A stretch of 64,000 nt of DNA from DASYRM01 sp035646375 (GTDB lineage: Bacteria; Acidobacteriota; Vicinamibacteria; Vicinamibacterales; UBA2999): assembly GCA_035646375.1 (NCBI GenBank), contig DASRPM010000104.1, positions 5,293 through 69,292 of the forward strand. The letters are read 5' to 3'. A program made the position numbers and the translations under genes. Within the stretch, counting starts at the first letter, position 1; every line of letters starts with the position of its first letter. Positions 25,291 through 34,381 of the stretch are shown here, one piece after another. The notes under the pieces were generated by a model. That model had not been told where the DNA came from. It made no database searches and saw nothing but the letters and a program-made list of their open reading frames with translations.

Positions 25291-27504
25291 ATGAGCCCTG
25301 CGAGGCGAGCCGAAGCCCGAGCGCTCGGCGCCGTGGCCGAAGGGCTGAGCGACGATCCCTTTTCGGTGCTCGGCCGCCATCCGGCGCCGGCCGGCGGTCC
25401 CGCAGGGGCCATCATCCGCACGCTGCAGCCGGCTGCGACGGCGGTCGAGGTCGTCGTCGGCGACCGCGTCGTCCCGATGGAGCGGCGGCGTCCGGAAGGG
25501 TTGTTCGCCGCCGTGGTGCCGTGGGACGGCCCCCTCGAGCAGCTCGGATACGTGCTGCGCGTGCACGATCCGGCAGGCGTGCGCGATCTGATCGACCCCT
25601 ACCAGTTCGGCCCGGTCCTCACCGACTTCGACCTGCACCTGTTCTCCGAGGGGCGGCACTACCGGGCGTGGGAGCAGCTCGGCTCGCGGCGCCGCACCAT
25701 CGGGCCGGTGGAGGGGGTGCACTTCGCCGTCTGGGCGCCGAACGCCCAGCGCGTCAGCGTGATCGGCGAGTTCAACCAGTGGGACGGCCGCGCGCACGTG
25801 ATGCGGCGGCTGGTGCCCTCGGGGATCTGGGAAATCTTCATTCCCGGCCTGCGGGACGGTGTTCGCTACAAGTACGAGGTGCGCACGCGCGCCGGGCACC
25901 TGCTCCACAAGGCGGACCCGTACGCCCGTCAGCTCGAAACCCCGCCGCACACCGCTTCGGTCGTCTCGACCGGCGGCAGCTACGAGTGGGGCGACGGCGA
26001 GTGGATGCGCAACCGCGAGTCGCTCGGCGAGTGGCGCGAGCGCCCGATGTCGATCTACGAGGTCCACCTCGGGTCGTGGCGCCGGCGCGAGGACGAGCCG
26101 CAGTTCAGCCTGTCGTACCGCGAGCTGGCCGCCACGCTCGTCCCGTACGTGCGCGACATGGGCTACACGCACGTCGAGCTGCTGCCCGTGATGGAGCACC
26201 CGTTCTTCGGCTCGTGGGGCTATCAGGTGGTGGGCTTCTTCGCCCCTTCGAGCCGGTTCGGCACGCCCGACGACTTCCGCTACTTCGTGGATCAGTGCCA
26301 CCAGCACGGGCTCGGCGTGATCCTCGACTGGGTGCCCGGCCATTTTCCCAAGGACGGCCACGGCCTGGTGAGCTTCGACGGCACCGCGCTCTACGAGCAC
26401 GAGGATCCGCGCCGGGGCGAGCACCGGGAGTGGGGGACGCTCGTCTTCAACTACGGGCGCGACGAGGTGCGCACGTTCCTGCTGAGCAACGCGCTCTACT
26501 GGCTCGAGGAGTTTCACGCCGACGGCCTGCGCGTGGATGCCGTGGCGTCGATGCTGTATCTCGACTACTCGCGACGCGAAGGGGAATGGCTGCCGAACGA
26601 GCGCGGCGGCCGCGAGAACCTCGAGGCGGTGGAGTTCCTGAAGCAGCTCAATATCGTGACGCACGGGCGGCTGCCGGGCACCATCACCGTGGCCGAGGAG
26701 TCCACGTCCTGGCCGGCGGTGAGCCGGCCGACCTTCGATGGCGGCCTCGGCTTCACCTACAAGTGGAACATGGGCTGGATGCACGACATGCTCGCGTACA
26801 TGCGCGAGGATCCCGTGAACCGGCGGTGGCATCACGGACAGATCACGTTCTCGATGCTCTACGCCTTCACCGAGAACTTCGTGCTCCCGTTTTCACACGA
26901 CGAAGTCGTCTACGGCAAGCGCTCGATGCTCGAGAAGATGCCCGGTGATCCGTGGCAGAAGCACGCGTCGCTGCGCGCGCTCTACGGGTATCTCTTCGCC
27001 CATCCCGGGAAGAAGCTGATGTTCATGGGCGCCGAGTTCGGGCAGCGCAACGAGTGGAACCACGACACGAGCCTTGACTGGGCCGAGCTCGAGCAGCCGA
27101 TGAACCAGGGGCTGCAGCGCTGGGTACGCGATCTGAACGCGAGCTACCGCCGGGAGCGGTCGCTTCACGAAGTGGACTTCGACGGCCGTGGCTTCGCCTG
27201 GATCGACTGCCACGACGCCGATCACAGCGTGGTGTCGCTGGTGCGCAGGGCGCGCGACGAGGGGGAGTTCACCGTTGCCGTCGCCAACTTCACCCCGGTG
27301 CCGAGGGCCGGTTACGTGGTGGGCGTGCCCGAGCCGGGCTGGTATCGGGAGGTGCTCAACAGCGACGCCGGTATCTACGGCGGCAGCAACGTGGGCAACA
27401 GCGGCGGCGTGCCGGCCGACGGTCCGCCGGCCCACGGCTATCCGCACTCCATCCGCGTCGCCCTCCCGCCGCTCGGATTCTTGCTGCTCAAGAAGGGCGG
27501 GTAG
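25291..27504 (+). CDS. glgB: 1,4-alpha-glucan branching enzyme GlgB
   Basis: A 737-residue GH13 branching enzyme that forms alpha-1,6 branches in glycogen. An N-terminal extension (1-110) and a CBM48 domain (about 130-230, HFAVWAPNAQRVSVIGEFN region) precede the barrel. Conserved blocks: YEVHLGSWRR, ELLPVMEHPFFGSWGYQ, VILDWVPGHFP, GLRVDAVASM (nucleophile Asp near 416), TVAEESTSWP (acid/base Glu near 470), SHDEVVYGKRS and MGAEFGQRNEW. The length is normal. The stop codon TAG is itself part of a GTAGGGCGG nonamer array, and the last residues KKGG are encoded by it. There is no glgA or glgC beside it. Confidence 0.95.
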   Translation: MSPARRAEARALGAVAEGLSDDPFSVLGRHPAPAGGPAGAIIRTLQPAATAVEVVVGDRVVPMERRRPEGLFAAVVPWDGPLEQLGYVLRVHDPAGVRDLIDPYQFGPVLTDFDLHLFSEGRHYRAWEQLGSRRRTIGPVEGVHFAVWAPNAQRVSVIGEFNQWDGRAHVMRRLVPSGIWEIFIPGLRDGVRYKYEVRTRAGHLLHKADPYARQLETPPHTASVVSTGGSYEWGDGEWMRNRESLGEWRERPMSIYEVHLGSWRRREDEPQFSLSYRELAATLVPYVRDMGYTHVELLPVMEHPFFGSWGYQVVGFFAPSSRFGTPDDFRYFVDQCHQHGLGVILDWVPGHFPKDGHGLVSFDGTALYEHEDPRRGEHREWGTLVFNYGRDEVRTFLLSNALYWLEEFHADGLRVDAVASMLYLDYSRREGEWLPNERGGRENLEAVEFLKQLNIVTHGRLPGTITVAEESTSWPAVSRPTFDGGLGFTYKWNMGWMHDMLAYMREDPVNRRWHHGQITFSMLYAFTENFVLPFSHDEVVYGKRSMLEKMPGDPWQKHASLRALYGYLFAHPGKKLMFMGAEFGQRNEWNHDTSLDWAELEQPMNQGLQRWVRDLNASYRRERSLHEVDFDGRGFAWIDCHDADHSVVSLVRRARDEGEFTVAVANFTPVPRAGYVVGVPEPGWYREVLNSDAGIYGGSNVGNSGGVPADGPPAHGYPHSIRVALPPLGFLLLKKGG

Positions 27505-27523
27505 GGCGGGTAGGGCGGGTAGG
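27501..27523 (+). repeat. nonamer array (GTAGGGCGG) at the end of glgB
   Basis: Two exact GTAGGGCGG units and a partial third begin at 27501; the glgB stop is in the first. It is followed by GGCCTTTCGAAGGGCC and a GTCTTTAGAC palindrome that reaches the stop of the convergent PfkB gene, together possibly a bidirectional terminator. Confidence 0.7.
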
Positions 27524-27543
27524 CCTTTCGAAGGGCCGCGTCT

Positions 27544-28458
27544 TTAGACCCGGCCGACCAGCAACTGTTCCACGGTCTCGAGCGTCGGCACGCCGCCGAG
27601 GGCGCCGGCCTTCGTGCAGCTCAGCGCCGCGGCGGCGTTGGCAAAGCGCAGGATCGCGTCGGGCGCCTCGCCGCGGAGCAGCGCCACGATGAAGGCGCCG
27701 CGAAAAACGTCGCCCGCGCCGGTCGTGTCCACGACGTCTACCGCGGGCGGCGCCGCGCGATACACGCGATCGCCGTCCAGCAGCAGCGCCCCCTGCGCCC
27801 CCATCGTCACGCATCGCAGCCGCGCATGCGGGGCGTCGAGCCGGCGCAGCGCCCGTTCCGGATCGGAGGCGCCGGTGACGGCCTCCGGCAGACCCTGCGC
27901 CAGGATGGGGACCGTCAGCTGGCGCAGCAGCTCGCCGGTGTGCGCGCCGACCCCCTCGAGATCGCACGTGACCTGCGCGCCGGCCTCGCGCGCGATGCGC
28001 GCCGCCGCGATCGACGCCGCTTCGTCCACGCCGTCCACGTGCACGGCGCGCGCATGCGTCAGCGTCGAGCGCGGCAGCGTCTCGGGTGCGAGCGCGAGGG
28101 CCGCGTCGCGCTGGCCCATCACCACGCGATCGCCGTTGCGATCGTCCACCAGAACCACCGCCGACCGGTTGGCCACCGGCCGCACGACGCTCTCGGCGAG
28201 ATCGAGCCCGCGCGCCGCGAGTGTCCGGCGCAGCCGCTGCCCGTCGTCGTCGGAGCCGAAGGCGCCGATGTAGCTGGCACGCAGCCCCATCGCCACGCAC
28301 GTGCACAGGGTGGTGACCACCTGGCCGCCAGCCTCGTGCGACGACGAACGGATCTGCATCTTGGTGGCCGCGCCGGGTGCGGGCAGGGCTGGCAGGCGCA
28401 GCACGTGGTCCACCGAGTTCTCGCCGACGCCAACGACGTCCCACCAGATCTCCGTCAT
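27544..28458 (-). CDS. PfkB-family carbohydrate kinase
   Basis: A 304-residue ribokinase/PfkB-type sugar or nucleoside kinase. The N-terminus MTEIWWDVVGVGENSVDHV is typical. The substrate-side region GGQVVTTLCTCVAMG (residues about 43-58) and the C-terminal anion-hole motif DTTGAGDVFRGAF (catalytic Asp near 246) are intact, with NAAAALSCTKAGALGG closing the fold. The sugar specificity cannot be read from sequence. The ATG overlaps the stop of the upstream methyltransferase gene as ATGA. It is convergent with glgB. Confidence 0.9.
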   Translation of the reverse strand: MTEIWWDVVGVGENSVDHVLRLPALPAPGAATKMQIRSSSHEAGGQVVTTLCTCVAMGLRASYIGAFGSDDDGQRLRRTLAARGLDLAESVVRPVANRSAVVLVDDRNGDRVVMGQRDAALALAPETLPRSTLTHARAVHVDGVDEAASIAAARIAREAGAQVTCDLEGVGAHTGELLRQLTVPILAQGLPEAVTGASDPERALRRLDAPHARLRCVTMGAQGALLLDGDRVYRAAPPAVDVVDTTGAGDVFRGAFIVALLRGEAPDAILRFANAAAALSCTKAGALGGVPTLETVEQLLVGRV

Positions 28459-29264
28459 TCCGACGTCCCCGCGGCGCGGCTCAGTTCGTACAGCGCGATA
28501 CCCGCGGCCATTCCCACGTTCAGCGAGTCCACAGCCTCCGTCGTCCGAATGCGCGCCAGGTGCGTGCACGCCCCCAGCGCGCCGGCCGTCAGCCCCTCGC
28601 CTTCGTGTCCAAGGATCAGCACGACGCGGTGTGCGCCGGCGACGGCGACGACCTCCGACAGCGGCGGCGCGGCTGGCGAGGGCGTGAGGCCCAGGATCGT
28701 CCAGCCTTCCTCCTTCAGGCTCTCGACAGTGGCGGGCCAGGGCACGTCGGTCGCGAAGGGGACCTCGAGCGCCGCGCCCATGGATGTGCGCACCGCCTTC
28801 CGGTAGAGCGGATCGGCGCAGTGCTCGTCGAGGAGCAGGCCGTCGGCGGCAAAGGCCGCGGCGGCGCGAAAGGTCGCCCCGACGTTGTCGGCGTCGCCGA
28901 CCCGCTCGAGCGCGACCAGCCGCTGCGCGCCGCGTGCCACTTCCTCCCAGGAGACGGGGGCCGGCCGCTCGCCGATGGCCAGGCACCCGCGATGGATGTT
29001 GAAGCCGACCACCGCGTTCATCAGGATCTGGGGCACGACATACACCGGGAGGTCGGGCCGGGCGGCAACCAGGTCCTCCACCGCGTAGAAGCCCCGCGGC
29101 GTGACCATCACCGACTGGGTGGCGAACCGGGACTCGAGGAGGCGCCGGACCACCAGCCGTCCCTCCGCCACGAACAGACCGGTGTTCCGGGCGAACTTGT
29201 CCCGGATGGAGCGGTAGATGGTGACCCGCTCGTCGTCGATGTCGTCGAGGGACAGGACGGGCAC
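28455..29264 (-). CDS. TrmH/SpoU-family RNA 2'-O-methyltransferase
   Basis: A 269-residue SPOUT methyltransferase, probably modifying rRNA or tRNA with S-adenosylmethionine. An N-terminal substrate-binding domain (residues 1-100, with the FVAEGRLVVRRLLES region) precedes the SPOUT knot: GDADNVGATFRAAAAF (motif 1, conserved Asn and Arg), LILGHEGEGL (motif 2) and SLNVGMAAGIALYE (motif 3). The GTG at 29264 gives the family N-terminus PVLSLDDIDDERV. It is divergent from the LytS gene and translationally coupled to the sugar kinase. Confidence 0.9.
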   Translation of the reverse strand: MPVLSLDDIDDERVTIYRSIRDKFARNTGLFVAEGRLVVRRLLESRFATQSVMVTPRGFYAVEDLVAARPDLPVYVVPQILMNAVVGFNIHRGCLAIGERPAPVSWEEVARGAQRLVALERVGDADNVGATFRAAAAFAADGLLLDEHCADPLYRKAVRTSMGAALEVPFATDVPWPATVESLKEEGWTILGLTPSPAAPPLSEVVAVAGAHRVVLILGHEGEGLTAGALGACTHLARIRTTEAVDSLNVGMAAGIALYELSRAAGTSE

Positions 29265-29369
29265 CGGGCAATGGTAGCCCGCCAGATTCCTGGGACGAAT
29301 GGTGGGACCAACGGCCGGCTCCACGGGATCGCCCTTGACCTCCTCGTAATCCCCGCCGATATTGGCCCT

Positions 29370-30494
29370 ATGCACCGGTTCGTGCGCCGCCGCGCCCTGC
29401 TCGTCATCTTTCTCGGCGCCACGGTGCTCGGGGTCTTCTCGGCAATCCAGGCCTACAACTACGTCGCGCTCTTCAGCGAGAGACCGCAGCCGCTCGCCAT
29501 CCTGCTCGGTCTCAACATGTCGTACTGGTACGCGTGGGCGCTGCTGGCGCCGCTCGTACTGTGGCTGGCCCGTACCTACCGCTTCGAGCGGGGCAAGTGG
29601 GTGCGTGCCCTCGCCGTCCACGTGCCGGCGGTGATCGTCATCACCTTCGCGCACGCGATGCTGCTCGGCGCCGGCCGCGTCGCCACCATGCTGTTCCTCG
29701 CCGAGCGCGAGGTGGACTGGTGGCTGGGCGTACGCGAGCGATTCTTCCTCTATTTCGACTGGGAGATGATGACCTACTGGGCCATCATCGCGGCGAGTCA
29801 TGCCTACGACTTCTACCGCGAGTCGCAGGAGCGCGCGCTCACCACGGCGCAACTGCAGACCCGCCTGGCCGAGGCGCAGCTGCAGGCGCTGCAGCGGCAG
29901 CTGCACCCGCACTTCCTCTTCAACACGCTGCACACGATCTCCGCGCTGATGCATCGCGACATCGACGCCGCCGACTCGATGCTGGGGCGGCTCAGCGACC
30001 TGCTGCGCCTGACGCTCGAACGCGTCGGCACGCAGATGGTGCCGCTCAAGGACGAGCTCGACTTCATCCACAAGTATCTCGACATCGAGCGGACGCGCTA
30101 CGGCGAGCGGCTGCACGTCACGTTCGTCATCGAGCCCGACACGCTGAGCGCCTCGGTGCCCAATTTCGTGCTGCAGCCGATCGTGGAGAACGCGCTGCGG
30201 CACGGCATCGGTCCCAAAGTCGGGGGCGGGCGCGTGGAGGTACGCGCCCACCACAACGGCGAATGGCTGCAGCTGGTCGTCCAGGACGACGGCTACGGCG
30301 TGCCGGCGGACCGGCTGGATGCGTTCAACACCGGCGTCGGGCTGACCAACACGCGCTCGCGCCTCGAGCACCTGTATCCCGGTAATCACACGTTCGAGTT
30401 CCAGACACCGGCAGGCGGGGGCCTGGCTGTCACGATCGTGATTCCGTTCGCCGTGGACGCCGAACTGATGGAAGAATCGCGGAGCGTGGCATGA
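29370..30494 (+). CDS. LytS/YehU-type sensor histidine kinase
   Basis: A 374-residue histidine kinase of the His_kinase (PF06580) class. Four transmembrane helices lie at about residues 8-30, 45-68, 80-105 and 130-150, with no extracellular sensory domain of note. A short coiled coil (AQLQTRLAEAQLQALQ) leads into the phosphoacceptor motif LHPHFLFNTLH (His near 180). The ATPase domain has PIVENALRHG (N box), DDGYGV and a GVGLTNTRSRL G-box. Its stop overlaps the response-regulator start as ATGA. The ATG lacks a strong Shine-Dalgarno; a GATATT box is six bases upstream. Confidence 0.9.
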   Translation: MHRFVRRRALLVIFLGATVLGVFSAIQAYNYVALFSERPQPLAILLGLNMSYWYAWALLAPLVLWLARTYRFERGKWVRALAVHVPAVIVITFAHAMLLGAGRVATMLFLAEREVDWWLGVRERFFLYFDWEMMTYWAIIAASHAYDFYRESQERALTTAQLQTRLAEAQLQALQRQLHPHFLFNTLHTISALMHRDIDAADSMLGRLSDLLRLTLERVGTQMVPLKDELDFIHKYLDIERTRYGERLHVTFVIEPDTLSASVPNFVLQPIVENALRHGIGPKVGGGRVEVRAHHNGEWLQLVVQDDGYGVPADRLDAFNTGVGLTNTRSRLEHLYPGNHTFEFQTPAGGGLAVTIVIPFAVDAELMEESRSVA

Positions 30495-31267
30495 GCAAGA
30501 TACGGGCTCTGGTGGTAGATGACGAGCCGATGGCGCGCGACCGCGTGCTGGCGCTGCTGCAGCACGAAGAGGACGTGGAGGTGGTGGGCGAGTGCGGCGA
30601 CGGCACGCAGGCCGTGACCGCCATCCACAACCAGGCGCCGGACCTCGTGTTCCTCGACGTGCAGATGCCCGGCCACAACGGGTTCGAGGTGATCGAGGCG
30701 GTGGGCGCCGATCGGATGCCGACCGTGATCTTCGTGACCGCCTACGACGAATACGCGCTGCGCGCGTTCGAGGTGCACGCGCTCGACTACCTGCTCAAGC
30801 CGTTCGGGCGCGACCGTTTTCAGCAGACGCTGCAGCACGCCCGCGCCATCCTGGAACGGCGCCGCGCCGGCGACCTGGGGCGCCGGCTGCTGGCGCTCGT
30901 CAACGACATCAAAACCGAGCCGGGGCCGACGCGACTCGATCGGCTGGTCGTGAAGTCCGGCGGCCGCGTGTTCTTCCTGCGGACGGATCAGATCGACTGG
31001 ATCGAAGCGGCGGGCAACTACGTGCGCCTGCACCTCGGCGAGGAGTCGCATCTCTTCCGCGAGACGATGAACCGCATGGAGGCGCGCCTCGACGGCCGCC
31101 GCTTCGTGCGCATCCACCGCTCGCGCATCGTCAACACCGAGCGCGTGAAAGAGCTGCAGCCGTGGTTCAACGGCGAGCACGTGGTGATCCTGCAGAACGG
31201 CACGCGTCTGACGCTGAGCCGCGGCTACCGCGAGAAGCTTCAGGAACAGCTCAAGCGCGGCTTCTAA
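30491..31267 (+). CDS. LytTR-family response regulator
   Basis: A 258-residue regulator partnered with the overlapping histidine kinase. The receiver domain is about residues 4-120, with acidic pair DDE at 10-12, phospho-acceptor Asp56 (FLDVQMP), Thr in VTAYDEYA and Lys in LLKPF. The LytTR DNA-binding domain is about 150-255: VKSGGRVFFLRTDQIDWIEAAGNYVRLH (start cited near 152), FVRIHRSRIVN and LSRGYREKL. LytTR proteins bind imperfect direct repeats upstream of envelope or secretion genes; the targets here are unknown. The stop overlaps the convergent gene by four bases. Confidence 0.95.
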   Translation: MSKIRALVVDDEPMARDRVLALLQHEEDVEVVGECGDGTQAVTAIHNQAPDLVFLDVQMPGHNGFEVIEAVGADRMPTVIFVTAYDEYALRAFEVHALDYLLKPFGRDRFQQTLQHARAILERRRAGDLGRRLLALVNDIKTEPGPTRLDRLVVKSGGRVFFLRTDQIDWIEAAGNYVRLHLGEESHLFRETMNRMEARLDGRRFVRIHRSRIVNTERVKELQPWFNGEHVVILQNGTRLTLSRGYREKLQEQLKRGF

Positions 31268-31794
31268 AAAGGCTTCGGGCGTCCCGCTTCGGGCTTCCGG
31301 CGCTCCTCGATGCGTCGCGCAATCTCCCATAGATTGGGCGGATCGATGTCTGCGACGTCCACACCGTACACCTGTCGCGTGCGTTCGGTGAACCGCGACG
31401 GCTCGTCGCCCTGCACGAAATCCAAAACGGTGGAGTCGTCCGACAGGAAGTACTGCCTCGCGTCCAGGTCGAGGACGCGGCGCATGAATTCGGCGATGAC
31501 CTCGGAGTGCTCGTCGACCCGGGATCGTGGCGCGGGAGTAAATCCAGGCGGCTCATTGGATCGCTGACTGTCATCGCCGCGCAGATCGAGTGCCGCGGAC
31601 GTGTAGGGCGCAGAGAGCAATCCAAAACGATCGGCAGTCCACAAGACCGCCGCGGCGGCAGCACCAGCCAATGCCAGCTGCATACGCATCGACTCGGATC
31701 CGAGGAAGCGCTGTTCCAGTGCACTGACGGCCGCCAAGGTGGTCCCCGCGACACCCGCGGCCACGACGCCCCACCCGACTCGACCTAGTCGCAT
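31264..31794 (-). CDS. hypothetical membrane-anchored protein, 176 aa
   Basis: Not recognised. Two N-terminal hydrophobic segments (about residues 6-24 and 40-60) are followed by a soluble domain of about 110 residues, which includes EHSEVIAEFMRRVLDLDARQ and a C-terminal VYGVDVADIDPPNLWEIARRI block. A GTG at 31800 overlapping the GNAT stop (GTGA) is an equally good start and would add two residues. The final KPEAGRPKP is encoded by heptamer repeats. It lies downstream of the GNAT gene and is convergent with the LytTR gene. Confidence 0.55.
   Translation of the reverse strand: MRLGRVGWGVVAAGVAGTTLAAVSALEQRFLGSESMRMQLALAGAAAAAVLWTADRFGLLSAPYTSAALDLRGDDSQRSNEPPGFTPAPRSRVDEHSEVIAEFMRRVLDLDARQYFLSDDSTVLDFVQGDEPSRFTERTRQVYGVDVADIDPPNLWEIARRIEERRKPEAGRPKPF
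31271..31299 (-). repeat. heptamer array inside the 3' end of a coding sequence
   Basis: On the minus strand it reads CCGGAAG, CCCGAAG, CGGGACG, CCCGAAG, the same family as 14234 and 47793. It is translated as the end of the hypothetical membrane protein. Confidence 0.55.
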
Positions 31795-31796
31795 AT

Positions 31797-32561
31797 TCAC
31801 ACGATCTGCCAGGAGCGAAACGCGCAGATGGTGCGAAACCCGAGCCGCTCGTAGACAGGAAAGCCCTCTTGGGTCGCCTGTAACATCGCCATCTTGGCGC
31901 CGCGCTCGGCGCCGGCGCGAACCGTCATCAGCGTGGCGAGCGCCCCCAGGCCTTGCCGACGATACGCGTGGCGCACGGTGATCCCGTAGACGCCGGCCAC
32001 ACCGCAGGGGGAGTGCAGGATCGCGGTGGCCACGGCGATGCCGCCGCGCCTGAGGAGCAGGTACACGCGGTCCCGCTCGTGCCGGCTTGGCCACGCGTGG
32101 GCGGCCGCCACCAGCGCCGCCACGTCGTCGCTGAGGCCGAACGCGTCGCGAAACACGTCGTCCCACTCGCGTTGCTGCGAGTCGCTTTCGACGGTCTCGA
32201 CGGTGACACCGTCCAGCTCGGGTTCGGGGAGGTCGGCGACCGGCGCGATCATCGCGGGGAACTCGTCGGCGAGGACGAGCCCGCGCGCGCGGAAAGTCTC
32301 TTCGATGTTGCCGGCGCTCCCCGTGCCGATCAGCCATCGCACGGGCAGCTGCCACGATCGCACGCGCGCGAGCATGGCGTCCACGTCGCATCCGGCGCCG
32401 AGCACGCCGTTGTAGCTGGGGTGAATGAGTCCGGAGCGAAACCAGGTCGCGCCGCCGTCCCGGCCCACCGCGCCGCCCGGCAGCCGCCCGAACTCCTCCC
32501 AGAAGGTGAAGTTGTCCGCTTCCATGGTGCGGACGTCGTCCGGCATGACGGCGGCGGACAC
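31797..32561 (-). CDS. GNAT-family N-acetyltransferase
   Basis: A 254-residue acetyltransferase. The C-terminal GNAT domain (about 120-254) has the strand GVAGVYGITV, the acetyl-CoA loop RRQGLGALA (Q/RxxGxG/A) and the closing FPVYERLGFRTICAF. The N-terminal 115 residues form a second, degenerate GNAT-like half that lacks the CoA loop, as in two-domain GNATs. The substrate is unknown. The GTG start has AGGT six bases upstream; an ATG five codons later is an alternative. It begins five bases after the stop of the coiled-coil gene, so the two are probably co-transcribed. Confidence 0.85.
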   Translation of the reverse strand: MSAAVMPDDVRTMEADNFTFWEEFGRLPGGAVGRDGGATWFRSGLIHPSYNGVLGAGCDVDAMLARVRSWQLPVRWLIGTGSAGNIEETFRARGLVLADEFPAMIAPVADLPEPELDGVTVETVESDSQQREWDDVFRDAFGLSDDVAALVAAAHAWPSRHERDRVYLLLRRGGIAVATAILHSPCGVAGVYGITVRHAYRRQGLGALATLMTVRAGAERGAKMAMLQATQEGFPVYERLGFRTICAFRSWQIV

Positions 32562-32565
32562 GGTG

Positions 32566-33084
32566 CTACCTCTGCGTCAGCGCCTCGAGACGTGTGATCA
32601 GCGTGGACCAGCGCGACTCTTCGGCCTGCAGCGACTGCGACAGCTCCGTCTCGCGGGCCCGGGCCTGCTGCGCTTGCGCACTCGCGGCGGCGTGCTCGCG
32701 CCTGATCCCGCGGATCCCGTCCTGGATGGCGTTGCGGTGCGTCGAGTCGGAGACGCGGGGCAGCTCTTCCTCGAGGTCGGCCAGCTTCGCGGCCAGGTCG
32801 TTGGCCTGGAAGGCTGACGTGTCGAGCTCCTTGCGCGCGGCGTCGAGCTGCGAGGAGACCTGCAGCACGCGGCTCTGCTGCACCGACAGGTACACACCGA
32901 GAGCCTGCGTCTGGGACTGTGTCTGCGCGAGCTGCTGCACGGCGAGCCGCAGCTCTCTGACTTCGGCGGTCAACGCGCTCAGCGAGCCGGTGTCGGCGGG
33001 CTCGTTGCGGCTCTGACCCAGGACGGCCGTCGCGCCCCCGATGACGGCCAGCGTCAATCCAGTCAGTGCTAGTCCAGAGCGCAT
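32566..33084 (-). CDS. periplasmic coiled-coil protein, 172 aa
   Basis: Not assigned to a named family. A signal peptide or anchor (about 1-23, TAVLGQS) is followed by an almost continuous helical region rich in Ala, Gln, Glu, Leu and Arg (VRELRLAVQQLAQTQSQTQ, ARKELDTSAFQANDL, EESRWSTLITRLEALTQR), predicted to be a coiled coil. There are no Cys or catalytic motifs. AAAGGAGG lies upstream of the ATG. The gene is 20 bases downstream of pheA and may be its operon partner by position only. Confidence 0.65.
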   Translation of the reverse strand: MRSGLALTGLTLAVIGGATAVLGQSRNEPADTGSLSALTAEVRELRLAVQQLAQTQSQTQALGVYLSVQQSRVLQVSSQLDAARKELDTSAFQANDLAAKLADLEEELPRVSDSTHRNAIQDGIRGIRREHAAASAQAQQARARETELSQSLQAEESRWSTLITRLEALTQR

Positions 33085-33104
33085 CGCTGCCTCCTTTGAG
33101 TGCT

Positions 33105-33926
33105 CTACTTAACCCACCGTCGCTCGGCCCCCTTGTAGGTGCCGAGCACGCGCAACATCTGCGCGAAGTCGCCGAGCTGCGCGATCGCCTCCGCGCACGC
33201 CGTCTCGTCGGCGCGTGCGTCGATCTCGATGTAGAACAGGTACTCCCACGGACGCCCGCGCATCGGCCGGCTTTCGAGCTTCGACAGGTTGATCTCGCGC
33301 ACCGCGAACACCTGCAGCGCCTTGAAGAGCGCGCCCGGTGTGCTGGGGAGCGCGAACACCAGCGTGGTCTTGTTTGCGCCTGGCGCCGGCGTGCCGCCGA
33401 TGATGGCAAAGCGCGTAATGTTGAACTCGTAGTCCTGCACGGCTTCCTGCAGTACTTCGAGTCCGAACACCTCGGCCGCCCGTCGCGACGCCAGGGCCGC
33501 CGCGCCCGACAGCTTCTGCTCGGCCACCAGCTTGGCGCCCCCCGCGGTGTCGTAGACGGCTTCGACCGTGACGCCCAGCCCCTTCAGGTACCGTTCGCAC
33601 TGCGCCAGCGCCTGCGGATGCGAGTAGACGATCTTCACGTCCGCGAGCCGCGTGCCCGGCAGCGCCTGGAGGCAATGCACGACGTCGAGCTCGATCTCGC
33701 CGGTGATGGCGAGGTCGTGTTCGACCAGCAGATCGTAGTTGCGGTGAATGGTGCCGCCGATCGAGTTCTCGAGCGGGAGCACGCCGTGCGTGGCGCGCCC
33801 CTCGGCCACCGCGGCAAAGACGTCGTCGAACGCCATGCAGGGCAGGGTTTCGACGTCGCTCCCGCCGTAGGCGCGCGCGGCCGCTTCGCTGTACGCTCCC
33901 GGCTCTCCCTGGTAAGCCAGCTTCAC
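33105..33926 (-). CDS. pheA: prephenate dehydratase
   Basis: A 273-residue monofunctional prephenate dehydratase that converts prephenate to phenylpyruvate for phenylalanine synthesis. The catalytic domain is about residues 1-180 (AYQGEPGAYSEAA, LPLENSIGGTIHRNYDLL, NITRFAIIG with the conserved Thr-Arg-Phe). A C-terminal ACT domain (about 195-270, with KLESRPMRGRPWEYLFYIEI) mediates feedback control by phenylalanine. There is no chorismate mutase domain. The GTG start overlaps the stop of the upstream membrane-protein gene as GTGA, an unusual operon partner for an amino-acid enzyme. Confidence 0.95.
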   Translation of the reverse strand: MKLAYQGEPGAYSEAAARAYGGSDVETLPCMAFDDVFAAVAEGRATHGVLPLENSIGGTIHRNYDLLVEHDLAITGEIELDVVHCLQALPGTRLADVKIVYSHPQALAQCERYLKGLGVTVEAVYDTAGGAKLVAEQKLSGAAALASRRAAEVFGLEVLQEAVQDYEFNITRFAIIGGTPAPGANKTTLVFALPSTPGALFKALQVFAVREINLSKLESRPMRGRPWEYLFYIEIDARADETACAEAIAQLGDFAQMLRVLGTYKGAERRWVK

Positions 33927-34381
33927 GCGCTCTCTCCCGTCGCCGTCGCCGCCGTGGCCAGCCGCGCCTGCATCCGGATCCAGGCGCCCGCCATCATCGC
34001 CGGCCCCGTCGTCAGCACCAGCAGTGCGCGGATCCAGAAGGGCAGCACCACGTACTCGCCCATCGTGAACCCGTACACCAACGAGCACGTCTCGGCTGCC
34101 GCGGCAATGCCTGCGAACATCAGCTCGCGCGCGCGGGCGATCTTCGCCGCCAGGTAGCCCGCCAGCAGCGCCACCATCACGTTGGCGATCGCCTTGACGG
34201 CAAGAATCGACGGGCGGTTGAGCGCCGCGAGATACGACGCCATGTCCTTCACGGCGTCGCCGCCCGCCGCGCTCACCAGCGTGTATTCGAGGAGCTGCGA
34301 GACGGCCGAGAAGAGCACGAGCGCGCCCAGGATGCCGGTGATGCCCCGGGCCAGATCGACCGGCTCGGCCTGCCCGGTCAC
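33923..34381 (-). CDS. hypothetical four-helix membrane protein
   Basis: A 152-residue protein with four predicted transmembrane segments (about 12-35, 58-80, 85-105, 115-135) and a small Gly/Ala-rich loop (SAAGGDAVKDM). No family is recognised. It is coupled at both ends: its GTG overlaps the rhomboid gene stop (GTGA) and its stop overlaps the pheA start. The arrangement suggests it works with the rhomboid protein or is merely co-expressed. Confidence 0.65.
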   Translation of the reverse strand: MTGQAEPVDLARGITGILGALVLFSAVSQLLEYTLVSAAGGDAVKDMASYLAALNRPSILAVKAIANVMVALLAGYLAAKIARARELMFAGIAAAAETCSLVYGFTMGEYVVLPFWIRALLVLTTGPAMMAGAWIRMQARLATAATATGESA